A DNA stretch of 11,171 nucleotides from Selenomonas sp. Its GTDB lineage: Bacteria > Bacillota_C > Negativicutes > Selenomonadales > Selenomonadaceae. A program made the translations under genes and the position numbers. The notes below the pieces were generated by a model. It was not told where the DNA came from. It saw nothing but the letters and a program-made list of their open reading frames with translations, and did not search any database. Shown piece after piece: positions 1 to 6,745 of the stretch (position 1 is its first letter; the number at the start of each line of letters is the position of its first letter). Where the stretch lies: positions 1 through 11,171 of the forward strand of contig NZ_JAILKR010000106.1 in NCBI RefSeq assembly GCF_024693525.1, in the 5' to 3' direction.

Positions 1-1
1 A

Positions 2-784
2 CTCAATGCCAAACTCTTCAACCGGACCACGCGTTCCGTCAGCCTGACGCCGGTGGGCTTTCAATTTTTGGACGATGCCCAGCAGATGCTGTCGCTCTAC
101 TATCATTCGCTGGAATGGATTTCCACCTTCCATCAGCAAAAACGCACGGTACTGCGCATTGGCTATGCCGATTCCCATGCCAACTGCCTGATCAGTAAGA
201 TTCTCACCCCTGTTCTGGCAGAAAACACCAATATCGTGCCCGAACTCACGCTTGACCAGACCGATGCCAACCTGCACCGCCTAGCCACCAACCAGCTGGA
301 TCTGGTCATCGGCATGAAAGATGCCAAGTTCCACGATGATGCTATTGCCTTTCAAAAGCTCTGCGATGATGCCTTTGTCTGTGTGGTAAATAAGCAGCAT
401 CCATTAGCGCAGAAATGCAAAAAGAGACGCCAAAAAAGCGTCTCCTCTGCGGATTTCTGGCCCTATCGCCAGATTATCGATATTCCACCCTATTTGTTGA
501 AACATGTCTTTTCCCGCGGTCATCATATCGTACCGGTCAATGATGAACGCGATAACATCCTCTGTGCCACAACCAGTGAAGCCTATAATCTTGCTCTAGC
601 GGGAGCTGGCTTTTCCCTGATTCCCAGCCATCTGGCACCGCCCCATAAGGATCTTGTCTTTCTTCCTTGGGAAGAATCCCCCCACGCCCCCATGGGCATT
701 TACTACCGTCAGCAAGCAGCCTTGGATAAAAATCCGGCGCTTTCCCAATTCATCGATACTGCCCAAAGCTGTCGAATCCGATAA
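2..784 (+). CDS. LysR-family transcriptional regulator, 5'-truncated by the window edge
   Basis: The frame is open from base 2, so the start codon and most of the DNA-binding helix-turn-helix lie outside the window. The first visible residues (LNAKLFNRTTRSVSLTPVG) are the end of the LysR winged helix, where 'LF.R..R...LT..G' is typical. A linker helix (QFLDDAQQML) and an effector-binding periplasmic-binding-protein fold follow. About 260 residues are visible of a usual 290-310. The GTG at position 53 is internal (the V of LTPVG), not a start. Residues encoded near 415-444 (KCKKRRQKS) form a basic stretch that looks like extra sequence in the effector domain and coincides with a hairpin that works as a terminator on the other strand. 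The stop lies 7 bp from the stop of the convergent alanyl-tRNA editing gene. The effector and target genes cannot be told from the sequence. Confidence 0.92.
   Translation, partial: LNAKLFNRTTRSVSLTPVGFQFLDDAQQMLSLYYHSLEWISTFHQQKRTVLRIGYADSHANCLISKILTPVLAENTNIVPELTLDQTDANLHRLATNQLDLVIGMKDAKFHDDAIAFQKLCDDAFVCVVNKQHPLAQKCKKRRQKSVSSADFWPYRQIIDIPPYLLKHVFSRGHHIVPVNDERDNILCATTSEAYNLALAGAGFSLIPSHLAPPHKDLVFLPWEESPHAPMGIYYRQQAALDKNPALSQFIDTAQSCRIR
415..444 (-). terminator. Rho-independent terminator for the leftward operon, inside lysR
   Basis: Read on the minus strand, GAGACGC (444-438), a 7-nt loop TTTTTTG and GCGTCTC (430-424) form a perfect 7-bp stem followed at once by TTTTT. On the plus strand no T-run follows, so it is directional. 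It is the only convincing terminator downstream of the leftward cluster ending at 792. Confidence 0.75.
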
Positions 785-791
785 CTCCGAA

Positions 792-1964
792 TCAAACGCC
801 TGCCGCACAACTGCCCTGTGCCATGTTATCGTTACCGCCGCCATGTCCATTTAATTTTTTATTGAGCACGGCTATGCGCTCCCGGCAGCTATGCGGTACA
901 GAAGTTCCTCGCGCCAGAATGTAATTCAACCTGTTTTTCTGCTTATAAAACAACGTAACCTGTGCCTGTGGGTCTTCGGCAAGTCGTTGCGCCAGTTTTC
1001 TGGCTGCATCAGCCGAAATATCCTCGAAACGGATTTCCACAAATTTAATATCTTCTTTAAGCTCCGCCTTTTCCAAAAGCTGCGGAGCTATTTCGTTTAC
1101 CCAGCGCTCTTCAGCTGCAGTCAGCTTATCCTGAAGCTCTTTCTTTTCTGCCTGCAGACGTTCTACCCCCTGCTCGATTTCTTCATCTTTAAGCGAAAGC
1201 AGCTGCGAAGCACCATTTAACGCCTGCCAGCATCTTTGGATTTTAGCCAGTGCCCGCCTTCCACACAAGAAATAAATCCGCGTACCGTCCTTATGCTTTT
1301 CCATTTTGAAAATCTTGACCAGTCCAATCATGCCGGTCATAGGCGGGTGCGTACCACAGCAGGTACAGACATCGCTGCCTTCAATGCTGACCACCCGTAC
1401 AGGACCGGTCAGCTTATCATTGAATTTACGCGTAGCATAAACAGCGGCCTGTTCGGCATCCATCCAAGTTGTTTTTACCGGCAGATTTTCCTGAATCTGC
1501 GCGTTCGCCAGTGTTTCCACCTGCTGCACTTCTGCGGCACTGACCTCGCGGTTGAGATCAATCGTCACCATTTCTTCCGTCATATGGAAGCCTACATTAT
1601 CGGCCTGACAGAATTTCCAAAAGCCATAGGATAAGAGATGTTCCCCACAATGTTGCTGCATATGGTCAAAGCGCATCTGCCAGTCGATTTCTGCGGTAAC
1701 TTCTGTGCCCACAGCGATGGATTCTGCCGTTTCATGATAGATCGTTCCATCCTTTTCCCGCACATGGGTAACCGCAACGCTCTTATCCGCCAAAATCAGC
1801 TTGCCCGTATCGCTTAGCTGACCGCCACCCTCGGGATAAAATACCGTTTCAGAAAGCTCCACGCCAAAACCTTTTTTCAGCTCCCTGCAAGCCGTAACGA
1901 CAGTCTTACAGCTGCGCAGCATTACCTTTTCATCGTATAATCTTATGGTTTTCGTTTCTGTCAT
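792..1964 (-). CDS. AlaX-type alanyl-tRNA editing protein, long form
   Basis: Stand-alone homologue of the alanyl-tRNA synthetase editing domain, expected in the cytosol to hydrolyse mischarged tRNA-Ala (Ser-tRNA-Ala, Gly-tRNA-Ala in the known family). The zinc-site motifs are present: HxxxH as H105/H109 in MQQHCGEHLLS, and CxxxH as C202/H206 in CTCCGTHP. The FYPEGGGQ signature of the beta-barrel is at residues 42-49. A helical, probably coiled-coil stretch (about 256-290) leads to a DHHA1-like C-terminal domain with a glycine-rich GHGGG near 373. At 390 residues it matches the long AlaX forms. No aminoacylation domain is present, so it is not an alanyl-tRNA synthetase. The start has an SD (GAGGTG) about 7 nt upstream, and only 16 nt separate it from the PLP-enzyme stop, so it is the last gene of an operon. 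Confidence 0.9.
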   Translation of the reverse strand: MTETKTIRLYDEKVMLRSCKTVVTACRELKKGFGVELSETVFYPEGGGQLSDTGKLILADKSVAVTHVREKDGTIYHETAESIAVGTEVTAEIDWQMRFDHMQQHCGEHLLSYGFWKFCQADNVGFHMTEEMVTIDLNREVSAAEVQQVETLANAQIQENLPVKTTWMDAEQAAVYATRKFNDKLTGPVRVVSIEGSDVCTCCGTHPPMTGMIGLVKIFKMEKHKDGTRIYFLCGRRALAKIQRCWQALNGASQLLSLKDEEIEQGVERLQAEKKELQDKLTAAEERWVNEIAPQLLEKAELKEDIKFVEIRFEDISADAARKLAQRLAEDPQAQVTLFYKQKNRLNYILARGTSVPHSCRERIAVLNKKLNGHGGGNDNMAQGSCAAGV

Positions 1965-1980
1965 CGTTCACACCTCATCA

Positions 1981-2868
1981 TTACGCATGGTCAGATTTTA
2001 AGCCGGCTCCACACATAGACAACAATGCCTCATCCGGTCTTCCATACCGCTCACAGTAATGTTCATAACCAGCATATACCGCCGCCGTGGTATGTTCACA
2101 ATAGATGCCCTGGCGGGCAATCTTCTCCCGTGCGCTTAGGATTTTATCCTCAGGAATCGTTATCCCCTGCACTTTGTATCGATACATATAGTCCAAAATC
2201 TCTGCACTTCGCATCGGCACGCCGATAGCAATCCCCTCAGCCATCGTCGGTTGGAACGGTTCATAGGTGATATCGGCAGCACCTGCTGCCATGGCTTTTA
2301 TAAACGGCTGACACAATTCACTCTGCACCGCCACAACCTGCGGCATATGGTCAATCGCACCACTATTCAGCAGTTCTTCCAGCCCTTTCATCACACCGAT
2401 AAAGAGGGTCCCATTGCCCACAGGCACAAAGATATGTTCCGGGATGCGGCCTAACTGCTCGTATGTTTCGTAAATATAAGTTTTCGTCCCCTCATAAAAG
2501 AACGGATTATAGACATGATTGGCGTAATACACGCCCTCTTTTTCAACCTTTTCCCGGCAGACATCGGCACAATGATCACGATTGCCCGACACAATCACTG
2601 CTTTTGCACCATGGGCTTCAATCATGCGGATTTTCTTGTCCGATGTCCCTTCCGGCACAAAAATTTCACAGGCAATACCCACGCGTCCACAATACGCAGC
2701 CACACTATTGCCGGCATTGCCACTGCTATCCTGCACCACCCGATCCACGCCCAAGGATTTTATCTGTGCCACCAGTACTGCCGCACCTCTGTCCTTAAAA
2801 GACAGCGTTGGCATATAATAATCCATTTTGAACAAAGTATGCGCATCAAAGGGAATAATCGGCGTCAT
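1981..2868 (-). CDS. PLP-dependent enzyme body (threonine synthase-like, fold type II)
   Basis: This 295-residue frame holds the whole catalytic domain. K25 in PTLSFKDRG is the expected Schiff-base lysine, SSGNAG (48-53) the substrate/cofactor loop, and GNGT (151-154) the PLP phosphate-binding loop. The C-terminal MCGAGLKSD resembles the 'TG.GLKD' end of threonine synthases. Relatives include threonine synthase, threonine/serine dehydratases and diaminopropionate ammonia-lyase, and the substrate cannot be fixed from sequence. The flanking ridA favours a reaction that makes an enamine/imine. The ATG at 2868 is an internal Met of LGEGMTP. The GGGGGAAGGG before it could act as a weak reinitiation site, but it abuts the ATG and is explained by the LGEG codons. 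The ATG is therefore unlikely to be the native start. Confidence 0.75.
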   Translation of the reverse strand: MTPIIPFDAHTLFKMDYYMPTLSFKDRGAAVLVAQIKSLGVDRVVQDSSGNAGNSVAAYCGRVGIACEIFVPEGTSDKKIRMIEAHGAKAVIVSGNRDHCADVCREKVEKEGVYYANHVYNPFFYEGTKTYIYETYEQLGRIPEHIFVPVGNGTLFIGVMKGLEELLNSGAIDHMPQVVAVQSELCQPFIKAMAAGAADITYEPFQPTMAEGIAIGVPMRSAEILDYMYRYKVQGITIPEDKILSAREKIARQGIYCEHTTAAVYAGYEHYCERYGRPDEALLSMCGAGLKSDHA

Positions 2869-2886
2869 CCCTTCCCCCAGCGTAAC

Positions 2887-3078
2887 CTACTGCCATTCTT
2901 CACCAGTCAGAGCCATAAACCTGTGGTACCGAAAAAGCCCCCATACTTTATGGTCAATCAGTTCCGCAGAAAATTTAGGTGGAACATATTCTAACTTCCA
3001 TAAGCCACCACAGTTACATTTACTTTTTCGCGTTGTAACATCTTCCTGGCGGCCACATTTCGTGCATACAAAATTCAT
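2887..3078 (-). CDS. N-terminal zinc-ribbon fragment of the PLP enzyme
   Basis: 63 residues from a well-supported ATG (SD GGAGGGG, 7 nt upstream) to the in-frame TAG. CTKCGR (5-10) and CNCGG (20-24) form a Cys-pair zinc ribbon like that at the N-terminus of many threonine synthases. The following VWGLFRYHRFMAL matches the 'WRY...LP' segment that normally precedes the SLGEG motif. As translated it would be a short zinc-binding peptide with no catalytic part, so it is best read as the front of the interrupted gene. Confidence 0.6.
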   Translation of the reverse strand: MNFVCTKCGRQEDVTTRKSKCNCGGLWKLEYVPPKFSAELIDHKVWGLFRYHRFMALTGEEWQ

Positions 3079-3131
3079 ACTATCGCCCCTCCGCTATGTC
3101 TTTATTCTCCCCCTTAAAATGTGAATCCTGC

Positions 3132-3521
3132 TCAATCTATGTTCAATCCACGACATTCGGCTACGGCTTCAATTTCCACCAACGCTCCATGATGCAGTTT
3201 CCCCGCCGGCACAATTACCCGAGCAGGCTTATGCCCACCAAAGAATTCTGCACAAGCTGCATTCACGACATCCCAATCTGCTATATCGGATATATAGACA
3301 TGTACGGAAGCCACATTGTCACGGCTAAGCCCTGCTGCAATCAATACCTTATCCAAATTCCGCAACGAACGCGCAGCCTGCATATCAGCTCCCCCCTGTA
3401 CCACCTTTCCTGTAACAGGGTCCATCGGCAATTGTCCAGAAATATAGAGCATTCCTCCTGCAATCACACCTGGGCTATAATGACCATTTGCCTTAACATC
3501 CATCGGTTGTACTTTTTTCAT
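3132..3521 (-). CDS. ridA: RidA-family enamine/imine deaminase
   Basis: Full-length RidA (YjgF/YER057c/UK114) of 129 residues. Members hydrolyse reactive 2-aminoacrylate or 2-aminocrotonate and their imines, released by PLP-dependent dehydratases and lyases, to keto acid and ammonia. The diagnostic features are present: YISGQLP (26-32), a C-terminal KPARVIVPAG in which R101 matches the carboxylate-binding arginine of E. coli RidA, and VEIEAVA (115-121). The family forms cytosolic trimers. SD AAGGAGGAG lies about 7 nt before the ATG. It sits 53 nt upstream of the PLP-enzyme gene and 73 nt after the regulator, all on one strand, which supports a substrate-intermediate link with that enzyme. Confidence 0.92.
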   Translation of the reverse strand: MKKVQPMDVKANGHYSPGVIAGGMLYISGQLPMDPVTGKVVQGGADMQAARSLRNLDKVLIAAGLSRDNVASVHVYISDIADWDVVNAACAEFFGGHKPARVIVPAGKLHHGALVEIEAVAECRGLNID

Positions 3522-3553
3522 AAAAAGCTCCTCCTTATAATAATTTATTTAAT

Positions 3554-3569
3554 ATATATTTTTTTATAT
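3554..3569. repeat. AT-rich 16-mer, copy 2 (before ridA)
   Basis: ATATATTTTTTTATAT, identical to the copy at 4293-4308. It lies in the 73-nt gap between the regulator stop and the ridA SD. Candidate operator for the PAS-HTH regulator. Chance identity is possible because it is pure A/T. Confidence 0.35.
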
Positions 3570-3594
3570 AACGAAGGTAAAAAAAGTTGGGGCG

Positions 3595-4215
3595 TTAGCG
3601 TTTACCCCGAACTTCATCTAAATAACTGTACACCGTTACACGATTAACGCCTAATCGTTCAGCCACCTGGTCGATACTGCCCTTTAGCTGAAAAATCCCG
3701 CGTGTCTCCATAAAACGGATTTTTTCGATGCGCTCCTCACGACTAAGCGCTGTTACATCAACACCAGACAAAATATTGTCAATCAGCGAAAGAACCATCT
3801 CTTCCACCCGTTGGCCCTGATTTTCTTGTATCAGTTCTGGCTTTGGCTGCGGCATAAAACCCTTGAGATAGTCTATCTGCTGTTGCGTGCGAGTCATATC
3901 GATATTGATGCACATCGCCCCCAACAGAGAGCCATCATCATCACGAATCAACACCGATGACGTACGGATCAGCTTTCCCTTCTTATGGAAAAAATCATTG
4001 ACCGCATACTCACTGCTCACACCGTGCTCGATAGTATTCTTTACAAAGTGTTCAAATCCCTGACCGATCTCCCGACCTGTGACCGTACCATTCGCGACAT
4101 AAACCACGCTATGCTCAGGATCGGCAATATCATGGAGTACTACCTCACACTCATCCCCAAAAGTCGCCGCTAACATATCCACCATAGGGATATAAGCTTT
4201 CAGCTTTGGATGCAT
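3595..4215 (-). CDS. YheO/DauR-like PAS-HTH transcriptional regulator
   Basis: 206 residues with the two-part layout of YheO/DauR proteins. An N-terminal PAS_6-type sensor spans about 5-115, with typical segments CEVVLHD (23-29) and GREIGQGFEHFV (47-58), then a core strand near LLGAMCINID (97-106). A C-terminal HTH_22-type domain spans about 162-204, with IDQVAERLGVNRVTVYSYL as its helix-turn-helix. DauR represses D-arginine catabolism and the ligand here is unknown. SD AGGGG lies 8 nt before the ATG. It is first in a run with ridA, the PLP enzyme and alaX, which fits a local regulator of amino-acid breakdown. A near-consensus promoter precedes it and an AT-rich repeat appears both at that promoter and before ridA, which would fit autoregulation. 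Confidence 0.88.
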   Translation of the reverse strand: MHPKLKAYIPMVDMLAATFGDECEVVLHDIADPEHSVVYVANGTVTGREIGQGFEHFVKNTIEHGVSSEYAVNDFFHKKGKLIRTSSVLIRDDDGSLLGAMCINIDMTRTQQQIDYLKGFMPQPKPELIQENQGQRVEEMVLSLIDNILSGVDVTALSREERIEKIRFMETRGIFQLKGSIDQVAERLGVNRVTVYSYLDEVRGKR

Positions 4216-4260
4216 ACCTTCATCCCCTAACCTCTTATACGCATTTCTTTGTTTGTGTTT

Positions 4261-4289
4261 ATTATATAATATTTTATACGCCGCGTCAA
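4261..4289 (-). promoter_or_regulatory. Sigma-70-type promoter of the regulator-ridA-PLP-alaX operon
   Basis: Minus-strand TTGACG (4289-4284), a 17-nt spacer, and TATAAT (4266-4261). The predicted start is near 4254, about 40 nt before the regulator ATG. The second AT-rich repeat copy (4293-4308) ends 4 nt upstream of the -35. Confidence 0.8.
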
Positions 4290-4292
4290 TAA

Positions 4293-4308
4293 ATATATTT
4301 TTTTATAT
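4293..4308. repeat. AT-rich 16-mer, copy 1 (upstream of the operon promoter)
   Basis: Same 16 bases as 3554-3569: ATATA, seven T, ATAT. It sits directly upstream of the -35 box, where an activator site or an UP-like AT-rich element would be expected. Confidence 0.35.
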
Positions 4309-4319
4309 GCGCAGCAAGG

Positions 4320-4357
4320 TCTCGATAGCCTTTTCGCTAACAAAAAAGCTATCGAGA
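4320..4357. other. Hairpin-forming inverted repeat between yjiH-type gene and regulator
   Basis: TCTCGATAGC (4320-4329) and GCTATCGAGA (4348-4357) are a perfect 10-bp inverted repeat. TTTT/AAAA inside extends it by 4 bp after one mismatch, leaving an 8-nt loop. No T-run follows on either strand, so it is not a standard intrinsic terminator. It could be a 3' stabilising or Rho-linked end for the membrane-protein transcript. Confidence 0.55.
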
Positions 4358-4412
4358 ACGCGGCACAACACATGTCCGCGTCTCCATAGCCTTTGGAAAT
4401 GGAATCCCAACC

Positions 4413-5753
4413 TTATAACAATTTTGTTACCAGCACAAACAAAGGGATTGCAATAATCGTACGTTCCAGGAAAATAATAAAGAGTTTCTTAAAGTCCAGC
4501 CCAACACCGGATTTAACGATGATACTTCCCACTTCAGTCAGATAGATAATCTGCACCAAGGAAAGCCCTGCTACGAGGAATCGCGTGGTTTCCGGCAAAT
4601 CCTGGCTGGTAATCAACGCCGGGATAAACATATCGATAAACCCCACCAAGGTTGCTGGTGCAATCTGGAATGCCCCTTCAATCCCCAGAAGGCTCATATA
4701 AGCCCCCATAGGATAGGAAATCCACTGCATGATGCTCGTCTCATTTACGAGCAGCGTGCCAATCGTTCCCCAAGCGATAACGATAGGAATGAGATCCAGC
4801 ACGATACCGATTGTCATTTTACCACCGGCTTTTAAGGCTTCGGCAAGACGGAATTTCGCAGCTCGTCCCAACGCCTCAGTCCACGCCCAACGAACGAGCG
4901 AAGCATCTTTAGGCACTTCTTCGTTGATTTTCTTTTCCCCATGAAACGTATCCGGAATGGATTTCAACGGACGGATGCGAACACCAATTGCCGCCAGTAT
5001 CAGACCAATAATCGTAACAGAACCATAAAGCAGCAGAAAATGCGACGTGACATGAAGAGTTTCCGCTACAACCATGCAGAACGGAATCGACACCAGCGAG
5101 AAATTCGTCATAATAGACGCTGCCTCACGTTTGCTGTAAAAACCGCTATTGTACTGATTTCCCGTGATCAGCACCGCCGTATTGGACGATGCCAGCCAGG
5201 AAGCAATGAGATCTACCGACGCACGGCCTGGAACATGAAACAGTGGACGAATCAATGGTTTCAACAAGATTCCTGTAAATTCCATGATGCCGCAATCCGT
5301 CAAAAACGGCAATACAAAACTCAGCGTTACAGCTAAGGCTACCAGCGTCTGGGAAAGCCCCACCATACTTTCGCCTACGTCAGCACTGCGAACAGCTTCA
5401 GGACCAACGCCCAGCACCACGCACAGCGTGACGAACATAGCCACCAGCCGCGTCACCATATAAGGTTTCGATACCCACAAGAGCCCTGCCAGCCATTCAT
5501 GCTTCCGCAAGAAAGCCGGTTTCCAAACTTGCCCGATCAATGCCCCTACCGAAGAAAATACCACAATTGCCGTCAACAGCCATGGTAGATTCGCCTGGAT
5601 AGCCTTATCCAACATTTCCGTCAACACCGACAAAGTCGTGTTGAAGTCACTTTGTCCCCCACTTACCGGGAACAGAAACATAAAACAGCCAAAGCCCGAG
5701 CAAAGCAAAAATTTTGCCGTTTCTTTCCAGGAATATTCCTTTACGCCTTCCAT
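4413..5753 (-). CDS. yjiH: YjiH-family membrane protein with nucleoside-recognition (Gate) domain
   Basis: About 446 residues with roughly ten hydrophobic segments, for example 14-30, 57-77, 100-117, 133-151 and the final 20 residues. Inner-membrane protein of the YjiH/Gate (nucleoside recognition) family, which is transporter-like with unproven substrate. Recognisable stretches are FLTDCGIMEFTG (150-161) and WLASSNTAVLITGNQYNSGF (186-205), the latter typical of Gate proteins. The first in-frame ATG (5771) has no SD and sits inside a hairpin arm. The second ATG (5753) has GAAGG 7 nt upstream and is preferred. It is separated from the regulator by 197 nt containing a hairpin and a new promoter, so it is probably a separate transcript. 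A link to amino-acid uptake or export is only inferred from its neighbours. Confidence 0.8.
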   Translation of the reverse strand: MEGVKEYSWKETAKFLLCSGFGCFMFLFPVSGGQSDFNTTLSVLTEMLDKAIQANLPWLLTAIVVFSSVGALIGQVWKPAFLRKHEWLAGLLWVSKPYMVTRLVAMFVTLCVVLGVGPEAVRSADVGESMVGLSQTLVALAVTLSFVLPFLTDCGIMEFTGILLKPLIRPLFHVPGRASVDLIASWLASSNTAVLITGNQYNSGFYSKREAASIMTNFSLVSIPFCMVVAETLHVTSHFLLLYGSVTIIGLILAAIGVRIRPLKSIPDTFHGEKKINEEVPKDASLVRWAWTEALGRAAKFRLAEALKAGGKMTIGIVLDLIPIVIAWGTIGTLLVNETSIMQWISYPMGAYMSLLGIEGAFQIAPATLVGFIDMFIPALITSQDLPETTRFLVAGLSLVQIIYLTEVGSIIVKSGVGLDFKKLFIIFLERTIIAIPLFVLVTKLL

Positions 5754-5765
5754 CCTTGTACCTTC

Positions 5766-5823
5766 TTTCATAAAATAAGCAACGACATTTCATAGTAGCG
5801 CTTATTTTATGAAATGTCGTTGC
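5766..5823 (-). promoter_or_regulatory. Two overlapping, mutually exclusive inverted repeats in the yjiH leader
   Basis: Pair A is a perfect 16-bp inverted repeat (5779-5794 with 5808-5823, 13-nt gap) built on GCAACGACATTTCATA. Pair B is a perfect 15-bp inverted repeat (5766-5780 with 5800-5814, 19-nt gap) built on TTTCATAAAATAAGC. A and B share 5779-5780 and 5808-5814, so an RNA can form only one fully. In the mRNA, A is followed by TTATTTTATG (terminator-like), and B ends at the base before the SD GAAGG (5765-5761). Candidate attenuator, RNA switch or double operator. Confidence 0.6.
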
Positions 5824-5845
5824 GTTTTATTCATGTGCAGTAATT

Positions 5846-5873
5846 ATTATACAGCATTATTTATTTTTTGCAA
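5846..5873 (-). promoter_or_regulatory. Sigma-70-type promoter of the yjiH-type gene
   Basis: Minus-strand TTGCAA (5873-5868), 16-nt spacer, TATAAT (5851-5846). The predicted start is near 5839, giving an about 86-nt leader that carries the overlapping inverted repeats. ATACAG/CTGTAT arms (5849-5854 and 5880-5885) bracket the promoter and could be an operator. Confidence 0.65.
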
Positions 5874-5903
5874 GAAAAACTGTATGATTATGCAATTTCT
5901 CCG

Positions 5904-6518
5904 TTATTTTTTCGGTGCAACCTTAGTTTCCTGTCCAGCAGGTGCCTTAGGCGGCTGAGCGGCTTTAGTTGCAGGAACTGTTTTCTCTTGTTTTTCCGGC
6001 ACAACAGCCTTTTCTGCCTTGCCATTTTTCACTGCTTCCTGTTTTCCCTTTGCCTTCGCTTCAGCAGCAGCTGCTGCATCAGCCGCAGCCTGTTCCTGCG
6101 CCTGGACTTGCTCCTCGTAAGAGGTTAAACAGTCCTCTACTGTCTTCTTCAACTCTTTGGCATTACTGCCATATCCGCCAAGGTCATTCATGTTAATCGC
6201 TGACAGATAATCGCTAGCCACCTGAAGCTTATTGATATCACCATTGCCCAGATAGACCCGGTAAGCAATCTCTGCGGACACATAGCCATAAAGATTATAG
6301 CCAAAGCTTTTCTGGCCTTCGTCTTCAAACAAGGACAGATATACCTGGGCCGATTGGTAATCGTCCTCTGCCAGCATCGCCTTACCTTTTTCCAAGTTCT
6401 CAGCCAGCAACCGCTCCCGCGAAATCTTAACCAAACCAAACAAAACGACTCCACCCAGCAACAGTAAAATCAATATGCCAGCAATAATAGCCTTAACCTT
6501 TATCATACGAAACATCAT
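5904..6518 (-). CDS. Single-pass membrane protein with Ala/Lys/Pro-rich tail, unknown function
   Basis: I do not recognise a named family. The 204 residues show an N-terminal hydrophobic helix (about 9-30) after a short basic start, as in a signal anchor. A soluble, mostly helical part (about 34-130) follows, with a TPR-like feel (KGKAMLAEDDYQSAQVYL; SAEIAYRVYLGNGDINK). The tail is a low-complexity Ala/Glu/Lys/Pro segment (134-204) that may be coiled coil and then disordered. This layout suggests an envelope protein with most of its mass outside the membrane, perhaps a small assembly or scaffold protein. Two ATGs are adjacent at the start. SD AGGAAG lies 5 nt before the first and 8 nt before the second, so the second may be used. 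It has its own strong promoter and is divergent from oadA. Confidence 0.75.
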   Translation of the reverse strand: MMFRMIKVKAIIAGILILLLLGGVVLFGLVKISRERLLAENLEKGKAMLAEDDYQSAQVYLSLFEDEGQKSFGYNLYGYVSAEIAYRVYLGNGDINKLQVASDYLSAINMNDLGGYGSNAKELKKTVEDCLTSYEEQVQAQEQAAADAAAAAEAKAKGKQEAVKNGKAEKAVVPEKQEKTVPATKAAQPPKAPAGQETKVAPKK

Positions 6519-6561
6519 GCAGTCTTCCTATCTATATATATTTAAAAATCTAACCCTATTG

Positions 6562-6590
6562 ATTATACAGGACAACGCCAGTTTTTTCAA
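6562..6590 (-). promoter_or_regulatory. Sigma-70-type promoter of the leftward membrane-protein gene
   Basis: Minus-strand TTGAAA (6590-6585), 17-nt spacer, TATAAT (6567-6562), about 45 nt upstream of the start codon. Confidence 0.75.
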
Positions 6591-6716
6591 AACTATTTCC
6601 CAACAGGCAATAATCCTCTTTTATTCGTCGCTACACAATTAATAATAACTATATCACAACAATTAAAAATAATGATTCAAATTAGTTATAGAATGGGAAA
6701 ATAATCACGTTTTCCA

Positions 6717-6745
6717 TTGACAAAGAACAATTTAGTACCTATACT
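6717..6745 (+). promoter_or_regulatory. Sigma-70-type promoter of oadA
   Basis: TTGACA (6717-6722), 17-nt spacer, TATACT (6740-6745). The predicted start is near 6752, leaving a leader of about 145 nt, long enough for post-transcriptional control. Confidence 0.75.

Larger units (their letters stand above)
1981..3078 (-). pseudogene. Threonine-synthase-like PLP enzyme gene interrupted by one in-frame TAG
   Basis: Read as one unit, this frame gives 365 residues plus a terminal TAA, the usual size of the family: an N-terminal zinc ribbon followed by a fold-type II PLP domain. One TAG at 2889-2887 separates EEWQ from VTLGEGMTP. The (S/T)LGEG.TP motif is a conserved entry to the PLP domain in threonine synthases, so the two halves belong together. 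No frame change and no other lesion is visible: the SFKDRG lysine, SSGNAG and GNGT loops are all intact. A single C-to-T change from CAG (Gln) would explain it. It may be a recent nonsense mutation, a sequencing error, or a suppressed codon. The intact SD upstream and tight spacing on both sides show the gene was part of the operon. Confidence 0.7.

Noticed and set aside
2887..2889. Pyrrolysine or selenocysteine insertion at the in-frame stop
   Set aside because: Selenocysteine uses TGA. Threonine-synthase-like enzymes are not known pyrrolysine proteins, and no tRNA-Pyl or pylS is in the window. A point mutation or error is simpler.
2515..2994. 159-codon rightward open frame opposite the PLP enzyme gene
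   Set aside because: Composition (many His, Pro, Cys, Phe) is that of an antisense frame, and the opposite strand carries clear catalytic motifs.
4320..4357. Hairpin taken as an intrinsic terminator of the yjiH-type gene
   Set aside because: The stem is good, but neither side is followed by a T-run, so it is listed only as a hairpin of unclear role.
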